The notes under the pieces were generated by a model. That model had not been told where the DNA came from, ran no database searches, and was given only the letters and a program-made list of their open reading frames with translations. Below are positions 30,961-38,325 of a stretch of DNA of 64,000 nucleotides, piece after piece (positions within the stretch are counted from its first letter, which is position 1; each line of letters begins with the position of its first letter). A program made the translations under genes and the position numbers. The DNA comes from a virus, in IMG/VR virus record IMGVR_UViG_3300045253_000023, positions 62,001 to 126,000 of that record; one strand, 5' to 3'.

Positions 30961-31470
30961 ATGAACACTTCTGAATTGGCAGCTACATCCAAACGTGATG
31001 GATATGCTACTGAAAGTTTATGTAAAGCAGTAGCATATTATGCTGGATATGATGTCGAACATACTGATCCGCATCAGAAACATGATGCTCGTTTCATTGA
31101 TCCTATTTCTCGTCAAGAATGGAAAGTTCAGATCAAGAAAGGTAGACTCAGTAAAGGTAACAAAGGATCGTTTGCTACTGTCGCAAACAAAGCTAGATAT
31201 GATCCAACTTCTGGTAGGAAAGTTCACGAAAAGATTCACTACACATCAACTCAGATTGATGCTTTCTTGACTTGGATTCCTGAGACTGGAACCTTTCATC
31301 TGATTCCATTTCATATTGCTGACAATCATTCCAAGGGAAGATTCTATTTTTCCATTGATGATTTCTTGTTTGGCAATATAACTTGTAAAGTCAAAGAATC
31401 AAACAAGAAACGAGTGTTTGCTGAACAAGAGTCAAGAAAAACCCCGAACATCTTTGATTTGGCTGACTAA
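30961..31470 (+). CDS. PD-(D/E)XK-like endonuclease, AT-rich, probably acquired
   Basis: The 169-residue protein has a likely nuclease core: acidic residue in DARFIDP near residue 41, then WKVQIKKG near 53, as in PD-(D/E)XK nucleases including intron-type homing enzymes. The gene is visibly more A/T-rich and uses more A/T-ending codons than its neighbours, suggesting recent transfer. It has its own promoter. It could be a free-standing homing endonuclease for the tRNA region; unproven. Confidence 0.6.
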   Translation: MNTSELAATSKRDGYATESLCKAVAYYAGYDVEHTDPHQKHDARFIDPISRQEWKVQIKKGRLSKGNKGSFATVANKARYDPTSGRKVHEKIHYTSTQIDAFLTWIPETGTFHLIPFHIADNHSKGRFYFSIDDFLFGNITCKVKESNKKRVFAEQESRKTPNIFDLAD

Positions 31471-31479
31471 GGATTCGCT

Positions 31480-31779
31480 ATGGCGCTTGATATTGTTGTG
31501 GATGATCCACCTGTTGATTTGGTTGGTGTTGAGATCAGAGTTGGAGACACCATTGCTTTTGCCAAACGCGAAGGCAACTGTGCCACCTTGTGTCTTCGCA
31601 AGGTGCTTGAGGTTCGTTGCAAACAGGATCGATATTACAGCCACACTCATAAACAATGGGTTAGCGGCAACATTTACACCTTGTCCATATGCCCATTGAA
31701 TTCCAAATCAAAAGGCACGACACCAACTCTCAACAATGTGCTTGTTCTCAGCCGCGCAGATGGAACGAAATTGATATGA
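31480..31779 (+). CDS. Small beta-rich protein, 99 aa
   Basis: Begins 9 bases after the nuclease stop. GVEIRVGDTIAF suggests an SH3/KOW-like barrel. Its stop overlaps the next ATG. Unknown function. Confidence 0.65.
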   Translation: MALDIVVDDPPVDLVGVEIRVGDTIAFAKREGNCATLCLRKVLEVRCKQDRYYSHTHKQWVSGNIYTLSICPLNSKSKGTTPTLNNVLVLSRADGTKLI

Positions 31780-32102
31780 ACAAAGAATTCGAAAAGACAT
31801 TCCTGACCAATACCGATGAGACAGGCCGATTCGTTGTTTCGTCTGTCAGAACTGGGCGTAAGTATTTTGTGGAAGCCATTGGTGATCCACATCGCAAATG
31901 GGGCTCAATCATCCCTGGCGATCCTTCTCACTTGGCAACCAAGAAAGGCGCAGGCAAGTATCGCGGTTCCATTGATGCTGAGAACAGCCTGATCTCTGAA
32001 GAAACTGGTTTCGTGAAGGTTCACGATCTTGAGCCTGGTATGAGTCCAATGGCCTACATTGACCATCTGGATGAACAGTATCCTGACAAACCACAAGCAT
32101 GA
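31776..32102 (+). CDS. Hypothetical protein, 108 aa
   Basis: Translation-coupled by ATGA overlaps at both ends. The sequence VVSSVRTGRKYFVEAIGDPHRKWGS is compact and basic; no family recognised. Confidence 0.65.
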   Translation: MNKEFEKTFLTNTDETGRFVVSSVRTGRKYFVEAIGDPHRKWGSIIPGDPSHLATKKGAGKYRGSIDAENSLISEETGFVKVHDLEPGMSPMAYIDHLDEQYPDKPQA

Positions 32103-32248
32103 ATCCTTTTGTTTTCAACGAAAGGCTGACTGCCAAGTTGAATGAGATCAAGAGTCAGACATTGACTCCAGAACAAAAGAAACAAGCAGTGCATGAAGCA
32201 ATTGCATTGATGAAAGAAATTCAACAACAATTGCGCCCTTGCCAATAG
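32099..32248 (+). CDS. Small helical protein, 49 aa
   Basis: Starts on an ATGA overlap and ends 14 bases inside tRNA-Arg(CCT). Helical and glutamine-rich. Unknown function. Confidence 0.5.
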   Translation: MNPFVFNERLTAKLNEIKSQTLTPEQKKQAVHEAIALMKEIQQQLRPCQ

Positions 32249-32307
32249 GAATGGTGGTTGCCTCCTAAGCAACCGAGATGTGAGTTCGAGTCTCACCAAG
32301 GGCACCA
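32235..32307 (+). tRNA. tRNA-Arg (CCT)
   Basis: Acceptor GCCCTTG/CAAGGGC with ACCA; anticodon arm GTTGC-CTCCTAA-GCAAC. Confidence 0.92.
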
Positions 32308-32314
32308 ACAAATT

Positions 32315-32524
32315 CAAGTTCCGAGCTATCGCGGGCAGTAACTCCTGTCTGAGGAAGTTCAGGACTGGCGCAAGGGACGTGTGGAAGATGGTACGGAACA
32401 TCGTTAACACCACCGTGATGATAGCCAGCAAGCCAAACAGAACTAGGGAATCTCTTGCCTATTGGTTCGGGTGGGTGCATAGTCGAATGATAGCATAAAA
32501 CAGAATCCTGGCTACGGGAACTTG
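32315..32524 (+). ncRNA. rnpB: Compact RNase P RNA
   Basis: Processes tRNA 5' ends. P1 is CAAGTTCC (32315) with GGAACTTG (32517). P4 is AGTTCAGGA (32356) with TCCTGGCT (32506), including the expected bulged U. GAGGAAGTTCAGGACT matches the universal 5' core (GAGGAAAGTCCGGGCT in E. coli), AGCAAGCCAAACAG matches the P10/11 region, and ACAGAATCCTGGCTACGGG matches the 3' core. At about 210 bases it is roughly half the usual bacterial length. It lies 7 bases after tRNA-Arg(CCT). Confidence 0.85.
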
Positions 32525-32547
32525 AATCTCTCTTGAGGTATCCAATC

Positions 32548-32706
32548 ATGATTGCGCGTTTGTATTTGTGGCTGTTTCCTTGGAGTTATTCTGAGAATGG
32601 ATTCAAGCGTTGGCATAAACTCTCAGGAGAATGTGAGGTTTCTTATTCCCAATGTCTCTATCCATACAAACCAATTTGGGAGAGATTTTCATGGGGCGAC
32701 AAGTAA
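32548..32706 (+). CDS. Small hypothetical protein, 52 aa
   Basis: GAGG precedes the ATG. Rich in aromatic residues (YLWLFPWSY). It starts right after the RNase P RNA and overlaps the next gene. Confidence 0.55.
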   Translation: MIARLYLWLFPWSYSENGFKRWHKLSGECEVSYSQCLYPYKPIWERFSWGDK

Positions 32707-32885
32707 CATTGTATGATTTTCGTTGTGTTCAGATTCAGATTGGGGACGAGGTTGTTTTTGTTGATCAAAATGACTTCCGTGAAGCTGTTGTACATGACAT
32801 AACCGAGCGCGGGATTGTTGTCCTCACAAAGGATTCCCAAATGCTCACACTTGATCCTCTCAAGATTGTTGTTGTCGAGAGTTAA
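32691..32885 (+). CDS. Small beta-barrel-like protein, 64 aa
   Basis: GGGAG upstream. VQIQIGDEVVFVDQND resembles other small SH3/KOW-like proteins of this phage. Unknown function. Confidence 0.6.
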   Translation: MGRQVTLYDFRCVQIQIGDEVVFVDQNDFREAVVHDITERGIVVLTKDSQMLTLDPLKIVVVES

Positions 32886-32912
32886 TCAAGTCCAACACAG
32901 GAGATGTAAGAT

Positions 32913-33650
32913 ATGAATCGATTGTCAAAAATCTGTTTGTTTTTCGTTCTCGCGCTGAGCTCAGTGTTTGCTTTTGCTCAGTCCTGCCCAACCATCGCTT
33001 CAGCTGATGGCACTGTGGCGAACTTCACACAGCTGACAGGGCAGTCAAGCGTCAACTACTTCGGTGCTGGCACTGCTGTTCGTGATGTCACTTCATTCAA
33101 GTCTGTGTTCAATCTTCCAGCTGGTACAGCTGCTGAATGGCCAGGTGGCTATGGTACATTTGCCTCATTGAGTGTTCCTGGCAACAAGTATGTTTCGCTG
33201 GCGTTCAAGGTTGGCCCAAATGTGTTGCCAACAGCAGATTCACTTGCAACATCCATCTATGGTCGATACACAGTTGGTGAGAGTAGCTTTACAGCACCTG
33301 TCTCAATGACCATCAGCACTTCATGCGGTGACTTCAGCAATCCAAATGCTGCTGGTTCAACTGTTTTGAAGGGTTGTATTCTGAATCGAACCACAGCCAA
33401 CAATGGTCTTGCATGGCGCAATATTGCGAGCCAATATGGATGTCAGATTGAGAATGGCAAGTCGTATTACCTGAATCTGATCAATGCTGATATCACTGGT
33501 GTTCAACCAGGCGGCAAGGGTTCAGCAGCTTCATATTCAAACTTGACGTTTGCCAACAAGCAGAAGAATCCGCGTTGCCCAAATGGCACATGCACGATTC
33601 CAGTGTTGAATGGCTATGGCTCCTGGCCAGGCAATGTAAACCTTCCATAA
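32913..33650 (+). CDS. Exported protein, 245 aa
   Basis: Signal peptide MNRLSKICLFFVLALSSVFAFA, cleavage near residue 22. The mature part is beta-rich with six cysteines and an asparagine/glycine-rich character. Probably periplasmic or surface-acting in the infected cell; role unknown. GGAG precedes the ATG. A terminator follows. Confidence 0.75.
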   Translation: MNRLSKICLFFVLALSSVFAFAQSCPTIASADGTVANFTQLTGQSSVNYFGAGTAVRDVTSFKSVFNLPAGTAAEWPGGYGTFASLSVPGNKYVSLAFKVGPNVLPTADSLATSIYGRYTVGESSFTAPVSMTISTSCGDFSNPNAAGSTVLKGCILNRTTANNGLAWRNIASQYGCQIENGKSYYLNLINADITGVQPGGKGSAASYSNLTFANKQKNPRCPNGTCTIPVLNGYGSWPGNVNLP

Positions 33651-33677
33651 ACGCGGAAAGTCTACAGAACCAAATTG

Positions 33678-33706
33678 ACAGGGAGCTCAGGCTCCCTGTT
33701 TTCTTG
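33678..33706 (+). terminator. Intrinsic terminator
   Basis: 9-bp stem ACAGGGAGC-tcag-GCTCCCTGT followed by TTTCTT. Confidence 0.9.
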
Positions 33707-33712
33707 TTGGGC

Positions 33713-33741
33713 TTTACTTTCACTCGAAACTCAGGTATGAT
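33713..33741 (+). promoter_or_regulatory. Promoter for Gln-Asn-Ser tRNA group
   Basis: TTTACT and TATGAT are 17 bases apart. Confidence 0.7.
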
Positions 33742-33774
33742 AGTTGAAATACAAAGGCTAAGTAGAACATCAAT

Positions 33775-33849
33775 TGGTCGCAAATCGATTGCAGCAGATA
33801 TGAGGCTTTGACCCTCAGTGACTAGGTTGGATTCCTAGGCGGCCAGCCA
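33775..33849 (+). tRNA. tRNA-Gln (TTG)
   Basis: Acceptor TGGTCGC/GCGGCCA with GCCA; anticodon arm TGAGG-CTTTGAC-CCTCA. T-loop TTGGATT is atypical. Confidence 0.75.
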
Positions 33850-33859
33850 AATTCCATAT

Positions 33860-33988
33860 ATGAACAAGTTCAAACAATTCCTCTTCGATGATCGATATGG
33901 GCTTGCTGCCTTAGCAGCACTTGTTGGACTTGTCATCGCACTTTCGGCAATCGCTCACTATGTTGAGCATTTGCTGGGTATCAGATAA
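33860..33988 (+). CDS. Tiny membrane protein, 42 aa
   Basis: Begins MNKFKQFL and contains one strong hydrophobic segment (GLAALAALVGLVIALSAIA). No strong ribosome site. Ends 1 base before tRNA-Gln(CTG). Confidence 0.5.
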   Translation: MNKFKQFLFDDRYGLAALAALVGLVIALSAIAHYVEHLLGIR

Positions 33989-33989
33989 T

Positions 33990-34064
33990 TGGGGTGAGCA
34001 CAGGCGTAGGCAGAACTGCCTCTGAAGCAGTTTCTCGAAGTTTCGAATACTTCCACCCCAGCCA
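33990..34064 (+). tRNA. tRNA-Gln (CTG)
   Basis: Acceptor TGGGGTG/CACCCCA with GCCA; anticodon arm ACTGC-CTCTGAA-GCAGT. Confidence 0.9.
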
Positions 34065-34071
34065 ATACAAT

Positions 34072-34147
34072 TGGAGAAGAGTCGTCCAGGTGACGACAAC
34101 GGACTGTTAATCCGTGGAGGCTGGTTCGAGTCCAGCTTCTCCAGCCA
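34072..34147 (+). tRNA. tRNA-Asn (GTT), second copy
   Basis: Acceptor TGGAGAA/TTCTCCA with GCCA; anticodon arm ACGGA-CTGTTAA-TCCGT. Confidence 0.9.
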
Positions 34148-34156
34148 CAATTTAAT

Positions 34157-34245
34157 GGAGCGTGAACCAGCCAGGGCGCTGGAGCCGCTTGGAAAGCGTC
34201 CTGTTCGGGCAACTGAATGGTCTTCGATTGATCCGCGCTCCGCCA
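34157..34245 (+). tRNA. tRNA-Ser (GGA)
   Basis: Class II; acceptor GGAGCGT/GCGCTCC, GCCA, loop TTGGAAA. Its arms are near-identical to tRNA-Ser(GCT) at 24650. Confidence 0.88.
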
Positions 34246-34253
34246 CAATTTAT

Positions 34254-34341
34254 GGAAGTGTAACTGTTCCGGGAACAGTCCTGCCTCGAAAACAGAGAGA
34301 ACCTGAAAGGGTTTGGGATTCGACTTCTCACATTTCCGCCA
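34254..34341 (+). tRNA. tRNA-Ser (CGA)
   Basis: Class II; acceptor GGAAGTG/CATTTCC, GCCA, anticodon loop CTCGAAA. Confidence 0.88.
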
Positions 34342-34349
34342 AGTTTTAT

Positions 34350-34438
34350 GGAAGATGATCTGCTCTGGGAGCAGCCTTGTCTTGAAAACAAGTGGAACCA
34401 GCAATGGTTTGCAGTTCGATTCTAGCCTTCTTCCTCCA
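34350..34438 (+). tRNA. tRNA-Ser (TGA)
   Basis: Class II; anticodon arm CTTGT-CTTGAAA-ACAAG; acceptor GGAAGAT/TTCTTCC, TCCA. Confidence 0.88.
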
Positions 34439-34447
34439 AATTATATA

Positions 34448-34529
34448 AGGATTGGTGCAGCCACCAACCAAAAGTATGCTCAAAACAACGAGCCTGTTTC
34501 ACCCCAGTAAATCCTGGGAATCCAATCCT
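34448..34529 (+). ncRNA. Array motif copy
   Basis: Helix AGGATTGG/CCAATCCT with GCAGCCACCAA after the first strand, then GCTC/GAGC and CCCAG/CTGGG hairpins: a three-way junction like the copies at 24746 and 28636. Confidence 0.5.
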
Positions 34530-34555
34530 GAATCAACCACACAGGAAATTCTGTC

Positions 34556-35158
34556 ATGAGCACCGTGAAAAAGCCTCTGCCCAAACGCATCCTGTTTTTG
34601 GATGTTGATGGAGTTCTCAACTCCATGTGGTCCTTCCGCAACATCGGCCGCTCCTGGCCTCATTCCGATTCAAAGAAAACAGAAGCCACATACAAAACCA
34701 ACTGGATTCCTCGCGCAGTCGAGATCATCCAGAAGTTGGTCAATCATGATGAGTTCTACATTGTGATGTCATCCACATGGCGCAAGTTTGAAGACAATGC
34801 GTTCTTTGCCAAGCATCTTGGATTGCCATTGGATCGTTTCCTTGGCAACACACCTGAAGGCATTCCTGCCAATGGCAGGCTCGGAGTTGAGTACGTCATC
34901 CGTGGTCTTGAGATTGAGCACTGGTTCAAGGAAGCTATCAAGAACAAGAAGATTGATCCAAATGCCAATTACATCATCCTGGATGATGACAGCGACATGA
35001 CATTTGAGCAGAAGAAGAATCAGTTTGTCAAGACCCAGTTTGCCACCTACACTGGCAAGGATGATGAGAGCCATGGCTTGAATTGGGATCACTATGAGAT
35101 TGTGAAGACGTACATGTCTCAGTGGCCAGAGAACTCAGGTTCCCAGGCGAATAAGTAG
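34556..35158 (+). CDS. HAD-family phosphatase of the RNA-repair-associated type
   Basis: The 200-residue protein has HAD motifs: LFLDVDGVLNS near residue 14, VMSSTWR near 66, and NYIILDDDSDM near 139. This pattern matches the HAD domain associated with Swiss-army-knife RNA repair proteins. It may dephosphorylate nucleic-acid ends, complementing the RNA ligase at 49648. Substrate not proven. Confidence 0.7.
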   Translation: MSTVKKPLPKRILFLDVDGVLNSMWSFRNIGRSWPHSDSKKTEATYKTNWIPRAVEIIQKLVNHDEFYIVMSSTWRKFEDNAFFAKHLGLPLDRFLGNTPEGIPANGRLGVEYVIRGLEIEHWFKEAIKNKKIDPNANYIILDDDSDMTFEQKKNQFVKTQFATYTGKDDESHGLNWDHYEIVKTYMSQWPENSGSQANK

Positions 35159-35162
35159 AGGC

Positions 35163-35387
35163 ATGATCAAATCAATAGTTCTCTCAGCCATCCTGCTGGG
35201 CTCGATGGCTGGTTCCTCTCCACTACCATCAGTCCCAGTGTCATATCCATACAAGATGATCCTGACATTTCCGGATCGCAGCTTGGTGATATGTCCTGTG
35301 TCTGATTTTACACTTGATTATCTCACACTCACAGTGAATGCAGAAACCTGCGTCTCTGACAACATTTTCAAGAATGGGTTTGACTAG
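35163..35387 (+). CDS. Small exported protein, 74 aa
   Basis: Signal-peptide-like start (MIKSIVLSAILLGSMAGSS) and two cysteines in the mature part. AGAGG upstream. Unknown function. Confidence 0.6.
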   Translation: MIKSIVLSAILLGSMAGSSPLPSVPVSYPYKMILTFPDRSLVICPVSDFTLDYLTLTVNAETCVSDNIFKNGFD

Positions 35388-35398
35388 GGAAAGTCACC

Positions 35399-35575
35399 AT
35401 GAAATTCAAGGACCATTATCTCACTGAGCATCTCCGCAAAGTCGGAGGCAAGTGGGCCATCGTATCGAAGTCAACTGGCAAACCTTTGCGATATTACAAA
35501 GGCGAAGGGAAACCATCCGCTGAATGGGTGGCACAACAAGAACGCTCGATCGAATACTTCAAACATCAAGGATAA
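35399..35575 (+). CDS. Small protein with capsid-targeting-like N-terminus, 58 aa
   Basis: MKFKDHYLTE|H matches the head-targeting pattern. The remainder is basic. Probably a small internal head peptide, by analogy only. Confidence 0.55.
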   Translation: MKFKDHYLTEHLRKVGGKWAIVSKSTGKPLRYYKGEGKPSAEWVAQQERSIEYFKHQG

Positions 35576-35582
35576 CACAACC

Positions 35583-35705
35583 ATGAACGTACTCGTCCCA
35601 ATTCTGTTTTTCGGCGCACTGATTGCTTTCTTCGGATACAAGTATTACAAGAAGCATCACCCAACTGTTGCCCCACCAGCAGCAACTGACGCAACAAAAA
35701 AATAA
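35583..35705 (+). CDS. Tiny membrane peptide, 40 aa
   Basis: One N-terminal hydrophobic segment then a basic, alanine/proline tail. Unknown function. Confidence 0.5.
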   Translation: MNVLVPILFFGALIAFFGYKYYKKHHPTVAPPAATDATKK

Positions 35706-35717
35706 CAAGATTCATAT

Positions 35718-35792
35718 GCTCCTGTGGCGCAATGGCAGCGCATTTGTTTGGTAAACAAAAGGTCCTGAGTTCGATTCTCAGTTGGAGCACCA
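35718..35792 (+). tRNA. tRNA-Thr (GGT)
   Basis: Acceptor GCTCCTG/TTGGAGC with ACCA; anticodon arm TTTGT-TTGGTAA-ACAAA. Confidence 0.9.
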
Positions 35793-35796
35793 CTAT

Positions 35797-36237
35797 ATGA
35801 TAGAGACAATTGATATCAAGGATGTTGATCCCAAGTTGTTTGTTCAACTTGGCAGAATGACATTCCGTGATGGATCATTGATGCGCCAAGCATTGTATGA
35901 TCTTCGATCTGATCTCTATGGAAAGATGGGTGAGAACACGATGTATCCTCACAAGGGTGTCGTGTTCTTGCTTAAGATCAACAATGAGTTGGTAGGTTGG
36001 GCATTGACCCACCGTCAACTCTGCAAGATCACTCGCAAGTACGAGACACTTGGTATGTTGTGGGTCAAGACAAAGCATCGTCGCAAGGGTTATGGAACAG
36101 AGCTATACAATGCCATGTTCTATCATCACACCACAATGAGCAAATTCCAAGTCATCCCACATGATTACACCGCGAAGATGTTCTTCAGGAACTTTGGAAT
36201 CACATTCAAGGGAGTTGTTCCCATTGAACGCAAATAA
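35797..36237 (+). CDS. GNAT-family acetyltransferase
   Basis: The 146-residue protein shows the GNAT core: LKINNELVGWALTH, LGMLWVKTKHRRKGYGTEL (acetyl-CoA loop R-x-x-G-x-G near residue 95), and a C-terminal FRNFGITF. Substrate unknown. It starts 4 bases after tRNA-Thr with no clear ribosome site. Confidence 0.78.
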   Translation: MIETIDIKDVDPKLFVQLGRMTFRDGSLMRQALYDLRSDLYGKMGENTMYPHKGVVFLLKINNELVGWALTHRQLCKITRKYETLGMLWVKTKHRRKGYGTELYNAMFYHHTTMSKFQVIPHDYTAKMFFRNFGITFKGVVPIERK

Positions 36238-36249
36238 CAAGAGGACTGC

Positions 36250-36579
36250 ATGCCAATCTTTGAATATGACTGTGCTGAGTGTCATCAGGCGTCTGATATC
36301 CTTGTTAGACATGATTCTGACATTCCCCATTGCACTAAGTGTGGTTCTGTTAGGCTACATAGAAAGGTGTCTGCTCCCGCTTTTCATTTGAAAGGCAATG
36401 GCTGGTACAAGACGGACTTTGGTGGCAAGAAGAACCATCACACAGAACGTATTGATCATGAACCAGTCACCAAGATGGATAGTTACTTGGAAGATCGTTA
36501 TCGTGCCAATGACAAGGATGCTCATGGCGCCTTGAAGGCTGATGGTGAAAAGAATCTCAAGGATGGAGGAGTGCGATGA
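36250..36579 (+). CDS. FmdB-type zinc-ribbon protein
   Basis: MPIFEYDCAECHQ and HCTKCGS form the characteristic N-terminal zinc ribbon, followed by APAFHLKGNGWYKTDF typical of FmdB relatives. Proposed regulators; phage role unknown. AAGAGGA precedes the ATG. Confidence 0.8.
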   Translation: MPIFEYDCAECHQASDILVRHDSDIPHCTKCGSVRLHRKVSAPAFHLKGNGWYKTDFGGKKNHHTERIDHEPVTKMDSYLEDRYRANDKDAHGALKADGEKNLKDGGVR

Positions 36580-36662
36580 ACAACGGACAGGGCGATTGCA
36601 TCGATAAAGGCACTACAGATATCAAAGACCCAACAAGTTGCGATGATTATGAAGGTTTCTGA
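36576..36662 (+). CDS. Acidic 28-aa peptide
   Basis: Strong GGAGGA site and an ATGA overlap with the FmdB gene. Contains two cysteines and many D. Unknown. Confidence 0.45.
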   Translation: MNNGQGDCIDKGTTDIKDPTSCDDYEGF

Positions 36663-36685
36663 CGACTTCGAAGGCTTCTAAAACA

Positions 36686-36763
36686 ATGTTCGATGATGAT
36701 TATGAACCAGAGGAAGACATTGATCTCTGGGGCGACTTTCTGCTCTCAAAGCATAACTGGTGA
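36686..36763 (+). CDS. Possible acidic 25-aa peptide
   Basis: Short D/E-rich frame ending 22 bases inside tRNA-Thr(CGT). Weak support. Confidence 0.25.
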   Translation: MFDDDYEPEEDIDLWGDFLLSKHNW

Positions 36764-36816
36764 TGCAATCGCCTCGTAAGCGATAGAACTGGGTTCGATT
36801 CCTAGTGAGAGCACCA
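36742..36816 (+). tRNA. tRNA-Thr (CGT)
   Basis: Acceptor GCTCTCA/TGAGAGC with ACCA; anticodon arm ATCGC-CTCGTAA-GCGAT. Confidence 0.92.
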
Positions 36817-36829
36817 AATTGAGGTTGAC

Positions 36830-37147
36830 ATGATAGATGAGATCACAGTTGAAATCCAAGCAGAACTGAAAGCAGAATGGCCAGACAAGACCATTGTGTT
36901 TGATTCTGAGTACATCAGCAGAAATACTCCAGTTGGATTCTCTACTCGAAAACTCAATCATCATGTTGTTGGACCAGTAGAAACACTTATGATCAAACGA
37001 TTTGGACCAAATGGTCTTTTCGAAGAAGTGAAATATACTGGACCAATGGTCACAGCTTATAAGATTCGATACAAAGAAGAACAGCACAAGGTGATCATTG
37101 CATTGCTTGAAAAGATGCGCGGCCTTCCGGAAGAAACCATAATTTAG
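36830..37147 (+). CDS. Hypothetical protein, 105 aa
   Basis: GAGG precedes the ATG. Globular, no recognised motif. Flanked by tRNA-Thr(CGT) and tRNA-Leu(TAG). Confidence 0.6.
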   Translation: MIDEITVEIQAELKAEWPDKTIVFDSEYISRNTPVGFSTRKLNHHVVGPVETLMIKRFGPNGLFEEVKYTGPMVTAYKIRYKEEQHKVIIALLEKMRGLPEETII

Positions 37148-37153
37148 AACAAT

Positions 37154-37231
37154 GCGCCAGTAGTCCAATTGGTAGGAGACAACAGGCTTAGACCCTGAAC
37201 AGTGTCGGTTCGAATCCGACTTGGCGTACCA
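37154..37231 (+). tRNA. tRNA-Leu (TAG)
   Basis: Anticodon loop CTTAGAC, acceptor GCGCCAG/TTGGCGT, ACCA. Short variable loop, atypical for leucine. Confidence 0.8.
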
Positions 37232-37250
37232 AACAACATGGGAATTCACA

Positions 37251-37487
37251 ATGCAACTTGACAATGAAGGTTTGACCCCAGAAACCAAGGCGCGAATTGA
37301 TGCACACCAGATCACTCTCAATGAGATGAAAGTCAAAGACCTTCATTTCTGCTGGGGTCCGGAAGCGCACAAGAAAACCAAAGAAGAACGTGCAATTGAA
37401 GTCTGCAAGGCTTTGGATGCAATCTTTGCTGGTGAATTCACTCCAGCGCCACCAATTGGCGATTCGAATCATATGGAGACAGCATGA
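37251..37487 (+). CDS. Hypothetical protein, 78 aa
   Basis: Weak GGGA site. Helical, charged. Its end overlaps the HAD gene by 4 bases. Unknown function. Confidence 0.6.
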   Translation: MQLDNEGLTPETKARIDAHQITLNEMKVKDLHFCWGPEAHKKTKEERAIEVCKALDAIFAGEFTPAPPIGDSNHMETA

Positions 37488-37909
37488 GTAGCAATGGTTG
37501 GATTGGGGTTGACTTTGATGGAACATTGGCGTTCTATGAGCGCAAGAAGTATCGCAGCGGTGAGGTTGGTCCACCAATTCCAAAAATGCTTGCTCGCGTC
37601 AAACAGATGCTTGAAGCAGGCAAGACAGTCAAGATTTTCACTGCTCGTGCGTATCCATTCACTGATGTGGATGCTGATGCTGACTACATGGCACTGCAGA
37701 TTTCAGCCAGAGCACTGCGCGGCGAACAAGCAGACAGAGCCAATGATGCGTTGCTGAACATTGCTGCCATCAGAACATTTTGTATGGATCATCTTGGACG
37801 AGTGCTCACAATCACTTGTGTCAAGGACTTCTACATGGATGAGTTGTGGGATGACCGCGCGATCCAGGTAGTTCATAACACTGGAGATCGTGCAGATGGC
37901 ACTCCGTAA
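37484..37909 (+). CDS. HAD-like hydrolase
   Basis: The 141-residue protein has IGVDFDGTLAF near residue 7 and KIFTARAYP near 49, the first two HAD motifs, as in small phage hydrolases resembling 5'-nucleotidases. The C-terminal acidic motif is less clear (WDDRAIQV). Nucleotide dephosphorylation is possible. Confidence 0.75.
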   Translation: MSSNGWIGVDFDGTLAFYERKKYRSGEVGPPIPKMLARVKQMLEAGKTVKIFTARAYPFTDVDADADYMALQISARALRGEQADRANDALLNIAAIRTFCMDHLGRVLTITCVKDFYMDELWDDRAIQVVHNTGDRADGTP

Positions 37910-37928
37910 GAACGTCATTCAGGAATCA

Positions 37929-38126
37929 ATGCGATTCTTGAAGAAGAGCATTTTGACAGAACAGGTTTCCCAGAAAGGCAATGATTTGTACATCAGTGTG
38001 TACAATGATCATATGGGTGTCTCCAAGGTTGAAAACTCAGCTGGAATGTTTCGATTCAGAATCAATGGTGAATTCATCAGACTGGATCAAAACCAGATGA
38101 ATGCACTCAGGAAGTTCATTTCATAA
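37929..38126 (+). CDS. Small protein with capsid-targeting-like N-terminus, 65 aa
   Basis: Starting at the ATG at 37929 (AGGA just upstream) gives MRFLKKSILTE|Q, a head-targeting-like peptide. An earlier in-frame ATG at 37896 is possible. Remainder unknown. Confidence 0.55.
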   Translation: MRFLKKSILTEQVSQKGNDLYISVYNDHMGVSKVENSAGMFRFRINGEFIRLDQNQMNALRKFIS

Positions 38127-38138
38127 GGAAGTGGCAAT

Positions 38139-38321
38139 ATGACAACCAAGGTTGTAGTGATGCATGATCAACCCGAGTACGACAAGAAATTGCTTGTGCG
38201 TACAGTTCAACACGGTTCTGATTCCAATTGCCCTCATTATCAAGAGCAAACAGTTCAACCTGGTGCTCATCTGACATTCTGGGTGCATGCAAATCAGCAC
38301 TTGGTGATCAAGGAAATATAG
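38139..38321 (+). CDS. Hypothetical protein, 60 aa
   Basis: AAGGAAG upstream. Beta-rich, no motif recognised. Confidence 0.6.
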   Translation: MTTKVVVMHDQPEYDKKLLVRTVQHGSDSNCPHYQEQTVQPGAHLTFWVHANQHLVIKEI

Positions 38322-38325
38322 GCAA

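Noticed and set aside
22034-34455. TTTTAGG-type repeats as a CRISPR array
   Set aside because: Spacing is irregular, only about 20 bases are conserved, each copy has a matching second strand, and the enclosed sequences are RNA folds rather than spacers.
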